From Paenibacillus sp. MMS20-IR301 (GTDB lineage: Bacteria > Bacillota > Bacilli > Paenibacillales > Paenibacillaceae): a stretch of 64,000 nucleotides of DNA. The stretch is taken from positions 868,001-932,000 of the forward strand of contig NZ_CP135275.1 of NCBI RefSeq assembly GCF_032302195.1, read 5' to 3'. The translations under genes were made by a program, and so were the position numbers. Numbering within the stretch: the stretch's first letter is position 1; each line of letters opens with the position of its first letter. Of the stretch, positions 1-6,678 are shown piece by piece. Under the pieces are notes generated by a model. That model did not search any database, had not been told where the DNA came from, and saw only the letters and a program-made list of their open reading frames with translations.

Positions 1-541
1 GCAATACAACACGCTCTGCGTTCTCCAGCATCATTGGCCTGCCAACGTCATTTGTAGGGTTAAAGGCCAAACGGTCCCGCTCTGTCTTGATCTCGCTTTG
101 GATAGGGTTAATTTCACGTTCAAGCCGCTTGCCTAGTTGTACAAGTTTCCCTAACTGGTCGTACGTGGTGCTGTTTTTGATTAACGCTCCCATCGACTCA
201 GCGCTGATGTCTGTAGTAGGAACTGCATTTGCCTGCTTTTTTGGAGCTTCCTTCTGTTCGATTTTGCTGTTCTCGATTTTTTCCTGCATTACCTCGGCTC
301 TAATCTGTGCGATTTGGGCATCAATTTCCTGAATCGATGACTTTAAAGATTGAACCCGCTCCTGCTTCAGCTTTTTATCCATATTCTCATTGGATCTGAC
401 GGTCTCTATCTGTTCATTCAGCCTGGACTTCTGGTCGAGCAGACCCTGAATTTCTTTGTCCCGGGAATTGGTCTTGAACTGGTGACTGGCAGAGGAAATG
501 GGACTAATGAATTGAGACGAAGTTGAAGAAATGGATGACAC
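1..541 (-). CDS. FlxA-like coiled-coil protein, 3' end outside the window
   Basis: The reading frame starts at GTG (539-541) behind a strong GGAGGT ribosome site (at about 548-553) and stays open to the left edge, so about 180 residues are visible and the C-terminus is missing. The N-terminus is Ser/Thr-rich. Residues of about 25-80 are strongly heptad-like and charged, rich in Gln, Glu and Lys (a pattern such as LLDQKSRLNEQIETVRSNEN), followed by a second helical stretch that ends near LEREINPIQSEIKTERDRL. There is no signal peptide or membrane segment. The composition resembles the FlxA-like family, which is poorly characterised. The family call is an inference from composition; the coiled coil is seen directly. 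Confidence 0.65.
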   Translation of the reverse strand, partial: MSSISSTSSQFISPISSASHQFKTNSRDKEIQGLLDQKSRLNEQIETVRSNENMDKKLKQERVQSLKSSIQEIDAQIAQIRAEVMQEKIENSKIEQKEAPKKQANAVPTTDISAESMGALIKNSTTYDQLGKLVQLGKRLEREINPIQSEIKTERDRLAFNPTNDVGRPMMLENAERVVL

Positions 542-636
542 AAGAATACCTCCTAAGAAAGATATAAATTACCATATATAAGTTATATCGGTTGCTGTCA
601 GAATGGAGATAAGCGGCTATCTTCTTTTCATGCTAT

Positions 637-671
637 AAAAAAAGATCCCAGGCCAGTTACGGCCGGGGATC
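637..671 (-). terminator. Rho-independent terminator of the 690-1061 gene
   Basis: On the minus strand a GC-rich hairpin (GATCCC and GGCC arms, 6-base loop, one mismatch, 644-671) runs directly into seven T residues (637-643). It lies 18 bases beyond the stop of the gene at 690-1061. Confidence 0.85.
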
Positions 672-689
672 GCAGCGTTGCAATTGATC

Positions 690-1061
690 TTAGTTAAGTG
701 ACTGCTTAGACAAGTTAGTCAGGTAGGCATCTGCTTCTTCATAGGTTGGGTAATGTACAGCAAATTTACCAAACAACCGTTTCATTTGCATTTTCCAGAC
801 CGGGGAATCGGCAACGTACACCCAGCCGCCAACACCTGCAGCAACGGCAAGATCGCCGGTAGGAGCAAGCATAGCTGCTACGTTCGGGGAGAGCACGGTC
901 GGTGAGCCTGTAACATCAGTCACGCCGGTGAAACCCGGCTGCAGTTTTTTTAGTGCATTTTCGAAATCAGCTATGTATCCAGGTACATCACCTTCGGTGA
1001 GACCGTAAGCTCTAACAATGACCTGATTTTTAGCTACGTTTACTTCCATGGTGTAAGACAT
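690..1061 (-). CDS. Conserved hypothetical protein, possible STAS/SpoIIAA-like fold
   Basis: A 123-residue soluble protein with ATG preceded by CTGGAGGAAAT. I do not recognise it with confidence. The pattern of a beta strand (QVIVRAYG), an amphipathic helix (YIADFENALKKL), a strand with an Asp-Thr turn (GFTGVTDVTG) and a closing helix (YPTYEEADAYLTNL) resembles the small SpoIIAA/STAS-like fold. The phosphorylatable Ser of true SpoIIAA is not evident. It is transcribed alone, with its own terminator, and is divergent from the XRE regulator at 1332. The fold suggestion is inference only. Confidence 0.6.
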   Translation of the reverse strand: MSYTMEVNVAKNQVIVRAYGLTEGDVPGYIADFENALKKLQPGFTGVTDVTGSPTVLSPNVAAMLAPTGDLAVAAGVGGWVYVADSPVWKMQMKRLFGKFAVHYPTYEEADAYLTNLSKQSLN

Positions 1062-1270
1062 GATAATTTCCTCCAGATAGGGTTTTATTAGTACACGGAT
1101 TATTATCGGATAATAATGTATAGGAATTGAGAGAATAAGGTAAAGAGTTCGGCTGCGTTCTCAGTTATGGGAATTAACGACATTAGCTGGCTTAGAGTCC
1201 CAAAAATATGCTTGTTTGTATGAAAAATATTAATGAATCTTGCTGCAACATCTAAAGAATTTACACAAAT

Positions 1271-1307
1271 AATTGTTATTATGAAACACAAATTGTTATC
1301 CTGTGTT
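1271..1307 (+). promoter_or_regulatory. Repeated and inverted motifs before the XRE gene (possible operator)
   Basis: AATTGTTA occurs at 1271-1278 and again at 1291-1298, exactly 20 bases (two helical turns) apart. AACACA (1285-1290) and TGTGTT (1302-1307) form an inverted repeat across the second copy. The elements lie 25-60 bases before the start of an HTH regulator, which is where an autoregulatory operator would sit. No direct evidence of binding. Confidence 0.3.
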
Positions 1308-1331
1308 ATGATAGATGTAGAGGTGGCTCCT

Positions 1332-1991
1332 ATGTACGATTTCGATAACTATCCCGACGAGCTGGGGAATTTCATCCGGCACTTCAGAAAAGCCCGTGGT
1401 CTAACCTTAAGAGGGCTTGAAGAGAAGAGCGGCATCAGCTATTCACAGCTCAGCAAGATTGAACGGGGAGAGAGTATTCCGCTTAAGGATAACCTGGACA
1501 AGATTATTGAAGCCCTTGGTGGAGATCTTAAGAACCGGATGTATCATTTGGCGGACTATATGCCTGACATTGAATACATTAATTCGCTGAAGCAGGGTTA
1601 TAAGCTGCCGCAGCATAATCAGTCTCAGGATTACATCTATGAAACGGCATTTAACAAGCTGAAGGAATTCAGGGCCGGGGAAGACAAAGAAACGTCATAT
1701 GTTTCCTTTAATTCTGACGAAGTGATCGTTTATGAAACGGAATATGGGGCAGGAATGGTAACAGAGAAGATTGAGAAATATAACCTGACCGATGTTTTGA
1801 ACGACAAATTTGAAGGAAGTCTGGACAGCCTCCGCAAACAGCCGCATAAAGACCGTCAAGCCTACCTGTTTGGTGAATGGCTGCGTGAGTACATTAATGA
1901 GCTGAACGAGGAAGGCCAGGATCAGGTGATTCAAGCGTTGAAGGAATTCACCCAGTTCAAGGTGCAGCAGATCAAGGGCGTCTATAAGTGA
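1332..1991 (+). CDS. XRE-family helix-turn-helix transcriptional regulator
   Basis: A 219-residue protein. In-frame ATG codons exist upstream (1233, 1278, 1308), but only the ATG at 1332 has a good ribosome site (AGAGGTGG) and begins at the domain edge. Residues 10-65 form a Cro/CI-type HTH: FIRHFRKARGLTLRGLEEKS, then GISYSQLSKIERGE, the classical recognition-helix pattern. The remaining 150 residues are acidic and helical with no recognised ligand domain. Such proteins act in the cytoplasm as DNA-binding repressors or activators; the target is unknown. Direct and inverted repeats just upstream may be its own operator. It stands alone, divergent from the 690-1061 gene. Confidence 0.85.
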   Translation: MYDFDNYPDELGNFIRHFRKARGLTLRGLEEKSGISYSQLSKIERGESIPLKDNLDKIIEALGGDLKNRMYHLADYMPDIEYINSLKQGYKLPQHNQSQDYIYETAFNKLKEFRAGEDKETSYVSFNSDEVIVYETEYGAGMVTEKIEKYNLTDVLNDKFEGSLDSLRKQPHKDRQAYLFGEWLREYINELNEEGQDQVIQALKEFTQFKVQQIKGVYK

Positions 1992-2111
1992 AGAGGGGAC
2001 CGGCTAAGCCTGTTGTCAAAAATGAATAATGTTGCCCTTTCTTGCAGCCATCTATTCATCTTGATCCATAAACAAACTACAAATGGTTAGACAGAAAAGG
2101 GGATAGGAAAC

Positions 2112-2420
2112 ATGAGAGTCAATATGAAGTTTACCAGCAAGGGAAAAGCAGCCATTGAGAATTTTAACAACGAAGAGCTGATGGAGATCTTTACGAGATA
2201 CATCAGAACACTTACCAAGAAGTATGATATTGAAGTGGAAGTGCCGCTTGAGGTGAACCAGAACATTGTGGGCGACGGAATTATTATTGCCATGGCACAA
2301 AATGTGAAATGTGACGCGGACACCTTCTTCAAGGAGCTGGGCCGCGATATTAAGGTTCCGCTGAAGAAACGGCTTGGCGGCAAGCTGGAGAATGTATTCA
2401 AAACGGAGTTTATCGAGTAG
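2112..2420 (+). CDS. Small hypothetical protein
   Basis: A 102-residue acidic/basic mixed protein with ATG preceded by AAGGGGATAGG. It has predicted helices around residues 10-35 (KAAIENFNNEELMEIFTRYI) and 75-100, with beta-like segments between. There is no membrane segment, signal peptide or known catalytic motif. I do not recognise the family. It lies 120 bases after the XRE regulator on the same strand and is followed by a hairpin at 2455-2490, so it could be read with the regulator or from its own promoter. Coding status is supported by the ribosome site and length, not by homology. Confidence 0.6.
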   Translation: MRVNMKFTSKGKAAIENFNNEELMEIFTRYIRTLTKKYDIEVEVPLEVNQNIVGDGIIIAMAQNVKCDADTFFKELGRDIKVPLKKRLGGKLENVFKTEFIE

Positions 2421-2454
2421 CACCTATGGATGCACATTATGCATGAACAAACAG

Positions 2455-2490
2455 GAAGCCATCCCCGCATGGATTGTGGAGGATGGCTTC
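2455..2490 (+). terminator. Hairpin after the 2112-2420 gene
   Basis: GAAGCCATCC (2455-2464) pairs perfectly with GGATGGCTTC (2481-2490). Only TT follows the stem, so it is a weak intrinsic terminator or an RNA-stabilising hairpin. Confidence 0.55.
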
Positions 2491-2550
2491 TTAACGTCCG
2501 GAAATGGATATCTTTTTCACTGTAGCGAAATCGTTCTTCATGAAATATAA

Positions 2551-2730
2551 TCAGGCATCATAATGATCTGAACCTAATAGCTTGCGATCAGCGAGTACAG
2601 ACCGGATAATTTCAATAAAATCAGGTGAAGCTTCGGCTTCCAGCGCCACTTCATAGATGTTTATTAATTGTTCGTCAGACAATAGCTCAAGAGATGAGGG
2701 GCGCGGAGAAGGATGAAATAAATATTCCAT
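2551..2730 (-). CDS. sda: Sporulation checkpoint histidine-kinase inhibitor Sda
   Basis: A 59-residue gene with ATG at 2728-2730 and AGGAGG a few bases upstream. The core, LSDEQLINIYEVALEAEASP followed by DFIEIIRSVLADRKL, matches the helical-hairpin pattern of Sda (LSDE.LI..Y..A.....-DFI..I..E...R.L). In B. subtilis Sda binds the dimerisation/phosphotransfer domain of KinA-type kinases and blocks the Spo0A phosphorelay when replication is disturbed. This copy has an extra proline-rich 15-residue N-terminal leader (MEYLFHPSPRPSS) and a short acidic tail. The family call rests on motif matching by eye. A 16-bp perfect palindrome lies 71 bases upstream of the start. Confidence 0.8.
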   Translation of the reverse strand: MEYLFHPSPRPSSLELLSDEQLINIYEVALEAEASPDFIEIIRSVLADRKLLGSDHYDA

Positions 2731-2800
2731 TGGATTCCTCCATCAGTTGTCGGGTATGCTAGCGGATAATCAGAAACGTATCTATTAAAATGAATATATA

Positions 2801-2816
2801 CAAATGGTACCATTTG
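2801..2816. promoter_or_regulatory. 16-bp perfect palindrome upstream of sda
   Basis: CAAATGGTACCATTTG is a perfect dyad in an AT-rich stretch, 71-86 bases upstream of the sda start. Its form suits a dimeric repressor operator. It does not match the DnaA-box consensus that controls sda in B. subtilis. Confidence 0.4.
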
Positions 2817-2933
2817 GAAGCTAATCCGTCTGCTGTCATTCGCCCTCTGAATTCTTCTTTACAAAAGCTGGGTAATATGGGATGATAATTCGTTGGTGTT
2901 TATCGATAATACTACTACAAATGAGTGTTATTA

Positions 2934-2970
2934 AACAAAAACAATCCCGCACCTCAGAGGTCCGGGATTG
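2934..2970 (-). terminator. Terminator of the agr-like operon
   Basis: CAATCCCG (2942-2949) pairs with CGGGATTG (2963-2970), with a further inner ACCTC/GAGGT stem. On the minus strand the stem is followed by TTTTTGTTT. It lies 21 bases beyond the LytTR gene stop. T residues on the other side make it potentially bidirectional. Confidence 0.85.
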
Positions 2971-2991
2971 TTTTGATAATGTGGTAGTTAA

Positions 2992-3327
2992 TTATTCAGG
3001 CATGTTCTTTTTTCGATTGGCCAGGAACTTTTTTATCCGTGGCTCATTCGATTCCGAGACATGAGCAAATTGAGCTCCATGTTGAAATGAAACAATCTTA
3101 CGATCTGAATCATAGTGTTCGATGTTGCTCAGACTAACTACATTACTGCGGTCCAGGCGTTCAAATCCGTTATCCTTATAAGCTAATAACAGATCGGAAA
3201 GAGTGGTGGGGAGAACAAACTCGCCTTCTTTTGTATGGACGAATATTGTATTCTTAAAGTTGGAAAAATACAATATTTCATCTTCCTGAATATTCCGGGA
3301 AGAGCCGTCGTTTAGCAGAACACGCAT
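2992..3327 (-). CDS. Stand-alone LytTR DNA-binding protein
   Basis: A 111-residue protein that is essentially only a LytTR domain: EILYFSNFKNTIFVHTKEGE, then a LSDLLLAYKDNGFERLDRSN helix and VSLSNIEHYDSDRKIVSF strands. LytTR domains bind paired imperfect direct repeats in promoters. In AgrA-type regulators they are joined to a phosphorylated receiver domain; here no receiver is present, so phosphorylation by a kinase is not the obvious switch. It is the last gene of a four-gene run (membrane protein, agrB, agrD, LytTR), 21 bases after agrD, and ends at a strong terminator. By analogy with the LytTR regulatory systems of streptococci (HdrRM, BrsRM), it may be controlled by membrane sequestration; that is inference. 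Confidence 0.85.
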   Translation of the reverse strand: MRVLLNDGSSRNIQEDEILYFSNFKNTIFVHTKEGEFVLPTTLSDLLLAYKDNGFERLDRSNVVSLSNIEHYDSDRKIVSFQHGAQFAHVSESNEPRIKKFLANRKKNMPE

Positions 3328-3348
3328 GTAGTCCCCATCCTTGTATAT

Positions 3349-3468
3349 TTACTTACGCAATTCTTTTGGAGCTTCTGGACTGTGAAATCCTAATTTCATG
3401 ACAGCTGAGAAAAAGCGGGCAGAGACATTGAGGGCAGAAGAAGCATGTTTCGCTAACTGTTTTTTCAT
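3349..3468 (-). CDS. agrD: AgrD-like cyclic autoinducer peptide precursor (Cys-less)
   Basis: A 39-residue precursor with ATG at 3466-3468, preceded by AAAGGAGGTGCTAATA inside the end of agrB; only two bases separate it from the agrB stop. It has an amphipathic basic N-terminus (MKKQLAKHASSALNVSARFF) and a C-terminal HSPEAPKELRK segment that matches the conserved acidic AgrD recognition tail (compare VEVPKEL in Staphylococcus aureus). Between them lies FFSAVMKLGF. There is no cysteine anywhere; Ser21 is the only plausible ring-closing residue in that segment, which would give a lactone rather than a thiolactone. Ring size and cleavage sites cannot be fixed from sequence. Confidence 0.85.
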   Translation of the reverse strand: MKKQLAKHASSALNVSARFFSAVMKLGFHSPEAPKELRK

Positions 3469-3470
3469 TA

Positions 3471-4001
3471 TTAGCACCTCCTTTTCCAGGGTATAATTGT
3501 AACGGACTGGACTAGAAAAGCCAGCCCGATGACAGAGGAACCAATAAAAAAGTTTAGGCCAACTAGAATGAGAGAGATCGATTTCAGCAAGGGGTACCAT
3601 TTTTTCGGTATCTGCGTATTCTTATCCGGATTTGGGGCAAATAGAAGCATTAGAATGATGCAAAGAATTGTTCCGTATAATAGCTGATTATCTGAAAGTT
3701 GAAATAAATAAGGGGTCATGCAGCAAATAAGGATCGTAACGATATTGCAAGCTGCCGCAGTCTTCAGATGTATGCCTCCTGAAAATACCCGCAACAGTGA
3801 AAGGCTTATATAAAAGATTAGCGTATCGAAGAAATTGCCTAATATGAATCCAATGCTCAGTGAAACTATAAAAGTTAAAAGGGTATTTAAGATTATGCCT
3901 AAGGAATACTTCATAATCTCGATGGAAACGGTTTCCTCTGGATTGATTCTCTTAATGGCAATTGAAATCTTAAGGGCCAAACTGTTCAAATTCGTCACCA
4001 C
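3471..4001 (-). CDS. agrB: AgrB-like membrane peptidase processing the signal precursor
   Basis: A 176-residue polytopic membrane protein of the accessory gene regulator B family. About five or six hydrophobic segments are visible. The catalytic pair is intact: His78 in SGGIHLK and Cys85 in TAAAC, with the same seven-residue spacing as His77/Cys84 of S. aureus AgrB. AgrB cuts the C-terminal tail of AgrD and forms the cyclic intermediate. The start is GTG at 3999-4001, with a weak ribosome site and a 32-base overlap with the upstream membrane-protein gene, suggesting translational coupling. The agrD gene follows directly. Confidence 0.9.
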   Translation of the reverse strand: MVTNLNSLALKISIAIKRINPEETVSIEIMKYSLGIILNTLLTFIVSLSIGFILGNFFDTLIFYISLSLLRVFSGGIHLKTAAACNIVTILICCMTPYLFQLSDNQLLYGTILCIILMLLFAPNPDKNTQIPKKWYPLLKSISLILVGLNFFIGSSVIGLAFLVQSVTIIPWKRRC

Positions 4002-4641
4002 GATTCTTTTTGTCTGATTGATACAGGTATCCGAACAAAATTAATGCATAGACTAGAGGAATGATGAAGAAAAATTTAAATAGATGTTCTGCAAAAAAAA
4101 GCATTAGCATGACAAAAATGATTGAAGGAAATGTTAGAATGAACATAAAACGCTCCCGTTTACCAATCATTATTTTTGCGTCAGGCTTATCCGGGATAAA
4201 GTCAAACCCTTTTCTTTTTTTGCTGATATAATTACTAATGATGAATGTGGCAGTGGCAGTAAGGATCTGCAATAAATAGATTCCTGTATTAATGGTAGGG
4301 TAATTAAGCTTATAAATACCTGAATAGTCAATGACTAAGTAGAGCATTGATTGGACTAACAGATAGGCCTGATAGGAAATCACTGTCATTATGAATGCAT
4401 AAAAAATATGTATACGGAAAAGTAACCACAAAAAGCAAATAATAAGAATGTATTGTATTAGAATGTCTACCTCTGGTAACTGGTAAATGTTGCGAAGAGT
4501 ATAGGAAAAAAAAGCCATAATAATACCTGCAAAAATAATTTCTTTAGAGTAAATATCAATCTTGAAAAGCTTAAATCCTAGGTAGAACAATGCGGAGCTT
4601 TCAATAATGGATAGAACTATAAAGAGTATAAAATCAAGCAT
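3970..4641 (-). CDS. Polytopic membrane protein of the agr-like locus, sensor-like but without kinase domain
   Basis: A 223-residue protein with about seven hydrophobic segments and a short charged cytoplasmic loop (SKKRKGFDFIPDKPDAK). It ends in a hydrophilic tail (SDKKNRGDEFEQFGP). The position, first in an operon with agrB and agrD, and the five leading membrane spans are like the AgrC input domain. However, no H-box, N-box or G-box is present and there is no room for a kinase. ATG at 4639-4641 is chosen because GGGAG lies seven bases before it; a longer frame begins inside the -35 element and would not be transcribed. It may receive the peptide, export it, or hold the LytTR protein inactive. 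The function is not established. Confidence 0.75.
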   Translation of the reverse strand: MLDFILFIVLSIIESSALFYLGFKLFKIDIYSKEIIFAGIIMAFFSYTLRNIYQLPEVDILIQYILIICFLWLLFRIHIFYAFIMTVISYQAYLLVQSMLYLVIDYSGIYKLNYPTINTGIYLLQILTATATFIISNYISKKRKGFDFIPDKPDAKIMIGKRERFMFILTFPSIIFVMLMLFFAEHLFKFFFIIPLVYALILFGYLYQSDKKNRGDEFEQFGP

Positions 4642-4681
4642 ATCTACACTCCCAAATACCAAAATATCTAATCTTGGTGGT

Positions 4682-4710
4682 ATTATACATAATAGGATAA
4701 AATTCAACAA
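4682..4710 (-). promoter_or_regulatory. Sigma-A promoter of the agr-like operon
   Basis: On the minus strand TTGTTG (4705-4710) and TATAAT (4682-4687) are separated by 17 bases. Transcription would begin near 4675, about 35 bases before the 4641 start codon. An inverted TACCA/TGGTA repeat lies just downstream of the -10 and could be a LytTR or other operator. Confidence 0.7.
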
Positions 4711-4771
4711 CGGGTTTTGACACTTTCCGGCAAATAATTCTTAAAAAATGTATATTGAGAGGAGTTTTTCC

Positions 4772-5290
4772 ATGGATCAGCGTCCAGCGCAAGACGAATA
4801 CACCGAATTTCAATCGAGATACATTTCACTGGTACCGCCCGAGGGGGATTTGCGGGTCATTCTAAGAGAGCAGACTGAGCGAATTCTGGGATTACTAGGC
4901 GGGCTTACGGAAGAGCAGGGCAGCTTCCGTTATGCGCCTGAGAAGTGGAGTATCAAAGAGGTGATAGGCCATCTCATTGATAACGACCGGATTATGTCTT
5001 ACCGTCTGCTATGTTTTGCGAGAGGCGAACAGGCCCAGCTGCCCGGATATGAGGAGAGCGATTACGCTGCTGCCGCAGAATATGACCGGTTCACGCTGCA
5101 GGAAGTGCTTACGCATTACCGGATTGTCCGCGAATCCACCTTGGATCTGCTCGACAGCCTGCCGGAAAATTCCTATACACGTACCGGAATGTTTAATGGA
5201 GTAGCGATGTCAGTCAGGGCACAGGCCTGCCTTATTACCGGCCATGAACTGCATCATCTGCGGATTCTTCAGGAACGGTATTTGCATTAA
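4772..5290 (+). CDS. DinB-fold putative metal-dependent protein
   Basis: A 172-residue protein with ATG chosen at 4772 because GAGAGGAG precedes it. It has the four-helix DinB/YfiT pattern: KWSIKEVIGHLIDNDRIMSY near residues 58-76, and a C-terminal GHELHHLRIL. His67, His148 and His152 form the expected metal-binding triad. Members include bacillithiol transferases and many proteins of unknown substrate. Here there is no linked thiol-metabolism gene, so only the fold is assigned. It is followed on the same strand by a small gene at 5331. Confidence 0.85.
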   Translation: MDQRPAQDEYTEFQSRYISLVPPEGDLRVILREQTERILGLLGGLTEEQGSFRYAPEKWSIKEVIGHLIDNDRIMSYRLLCFARGEQAQLPGYEESDYAAAAEYDRFTLQEVLTHYRIVRESTLDLLDSLPENSYTRTGMFNGVAMSVRAQACLITGHELHHLRILQERYLH

Positions 5291-5330
5291 CAGCCGCGCT
5301 GCTGAAGCGGTGGGGAAGGAGGGGATGCAT

Positions 5331-5585
5331 ATGAAAATGCTCAGAGGTATCTGGCATTTTTTCATTCCGCGGGAACGGATATTAGTGTACACCACCTTTG
5401 ATCAAGGACAATACGCACGTGTTAAGGGACGCCTGGCGGCAGCGGGAGTTCCGCATCGTTCCCGGATTAACGGCGGAATGAAAGCATTGAATCAGCGTGC
5501 CCGTTATGGCGGGAAAGCCACGATTCAGTATGACCTGTACGTCAGTAAGGAAGATGAGCACCGGGCAATTCAGGCCATTCAATGA
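5331..5585 (+). CDS. Small DUF2007-like hypothetical protein
   Basis: An 84-residue basic protein. Two nearby ATG codons (5325, 5331) follow GGAAGGAGG; the one at 5331 has the better eight-base spacing. The pattern VYTTFDQGQYARVKGRLAAA, then a short GVPHRSRI strand and a closing DLYVSKEDEHRAIQAIQ helix, is an alpha/beta arrangement like the small ferredoxin-fold DUF2007 proteins. The assignment is tentative and no function is known. It lies 40 bases after the DinB-fold gene and ends just before a strong hairpin, so the two are probably cotranscribed. Confidence 0.6.
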   Translation: MKMLRGIWHFFIPRERILVYTTFDQGQYARVKGRLAAAGVPHRSRINGGMKALNQRARYGGKATIQYDLYVSKEDEHRAIQAIQ

Positions 5586-5601
5586 ATAACGGACATCAGC
5601 A

Positions 5602-5637
5602 AAGAAGCATCCGGCCCGTTCAGGGCGGATGCTTCTT
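5602..5637. terminator. Strong hairpin between convergent genes
   Basis: GAAGCATCCG pairs with CGGATGCTTC (about 5604-5635), with an inner CCC/GGG pair and TTT after the stem. It separates the 5331 gene from the convergent thymidine kinase and could end transcription from both sides. Confidence 0.8.
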
Positions 5638-5662
5638 TGCGTTCAGGCGAAATTTATTTCGT

Positions 5663-6238
5663 TTACAACGGAGGATTCTTGTGGCATTTGCGGCAGACCG
5701 GGTAATAGGCTTCATTGCCCCCGATCTGGATCTGTTTGCCGCTGTAGACCGGCTTGCCGTTCTCCACCCGCAGGGCCATGGTCGCTTTCCGCTCACAGAA
5801 CCAGCAGATGGTTTTCATTTCCTCAATCTTGTCAGCGTAGATCAGCATGTATTTGCTGCCTTCGAACAGATTGTTCTGGAAGTCGTTCTTCAGGCCGAAG
5901 GCCATGACCGGGATGCCCAGCTCATCCACAATCCGCACAAGCTGAAGAATGCAATCCTTCGTCAGGAACTGGCACTCGTCGATCAGAACACAGTGGGGCT
6001 TCGGCAGATTGCTGCTGACAATATTGAAGATATCCGTATTCTCATCAATAGCGATGGCCTGCTTGCGCAGTCCGATCCGGGAGGAAATATAACCGACTTC
6101 GTCACGGTCGTCCAGAGACGGGGTGAAGATGAGTACTGATTTCCCCTGCTCCTCGTAATTATGTGCAACCTTGAGAATCTCAATCGATTTCCCGCTGTTC
6201 ATTGCCCCATACTTGAAAAACAACTGTGCCACGTCCAT
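5663..6238 (-). CDS. tdk: Thymidine kinase
   Basis: A 191-residue type II thymidine kinase that phosphorylates thymidine to dTMP in the salvage pathway. Walker A is GAMNSGKS (residues 11-18). The Mg/Walker B region is IDECQF (86-91), with Glu88 as the expected catalytic base. Four zinc-binding cysteines (145, 148, 182, 185) form the lasso-domain site. Length is normal for the family. It is a single gene on the minus strand, with GAAAGGAT before the ATG. Confidence 0.97.
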   Translation of the reverse strand: MDVAQLFFKYGAMNSGKSIEILKVAHNYEEQGKSVLIFTPSLDDRDEVGYISSRIGLRKQAIAIDENTDIFNIVSSNLPKPHCVLIDECQFLTKDCILQLVRIVDELGIPVMAFGLKNDFQNNLFEGSKYMLIYADKIEEMKTICWFCERKATMALRVENGKPVYSGKQIQIGGNEAYYPVCRKCHKNPPL

Positions 6239-6384
6239 CTATCCTTTCGCTGCTAAGCTTGTATAGTATTCATTCCGAAAAATGCGACCTTCTTAGAGTA
6301 TCATATTCGGGGCCGGGGTAGCCAGTGAAAACATTGCCATGCAGCTGCTTGGCTTTCTTCACTAACTATTTCCAGGTCCGGTTG

Positions 6385-6393
6385 TGATATAAT
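6385..6393 (+). promoter_or_regulatory. Extended -10 promoter before the 6451 gene and ABC operon
   Basis: TGATATAAT (TG at 6385-6386, TATAAT at 6388-6393) is an extended -10 box; no convincing -35 is visible. It lies 58 bases before the first start codon. Confidence 0.5.
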
Positions 6394-6450
6394 GAACCCA
6401 ATTGTGATTTTCAGCAGGAGAAACTTTGGAGCAGAAGGGAAGGCAGTCAG

Positions 6451-6660
6451 ATGACAGACAAATTGGAGCAATATAAGGAACGGCTGGGCGTATTACAGGC
6501 GGAGGGAGGGCTTAGCCCGGATTCAGAAGCGCTGCTGGTGGAGCTGCTGGCTGAGCTGACTGAGCTTAACCGCAGCAATAAGGCACTGCGCCGGGTCATC
6601 CTGAGAACAGGACAAGGCTCAGCGATGTCAACCCGCCTGCGTGATGCGCTCTACGAATAA
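6451..6660 (+). CDS. Small helical hypothetical protein leading an ABC-exporter operon
   Basis: A 69-residue, Leu- and Glu-rich protein with predicted amphipathic helices (YKERLGVLQAEGG, LLVELLAELTELNRSNKAL). There is no membrane span or known motif. It lies 18 bases upstream of the ABC transporter gene at 6679 and is likely cotranscribed. It could be a small regulator or accessory protein, but nothing in the sequence specifies a role. The ribosome site is weak (GAAGGGAAGG with about 10 bases spacing). Confidence 0.6.
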   Translation: MTDKLEQYKERLGVLQAEGGLSPDSEALLVELLAELTELNRSNKALRRVILRTGQGSAMSTRLRDALYE

Positions 6661-6678
6661 ATAAATGGGGTATTTTCT

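Noticed and set aside
5582..6139. 185-codon plus-strand frame opposite thymidine kinase
   Set aside because: The minus strand encodes a complete thymidine kinase with all motifs; the plus frame is its shadow.
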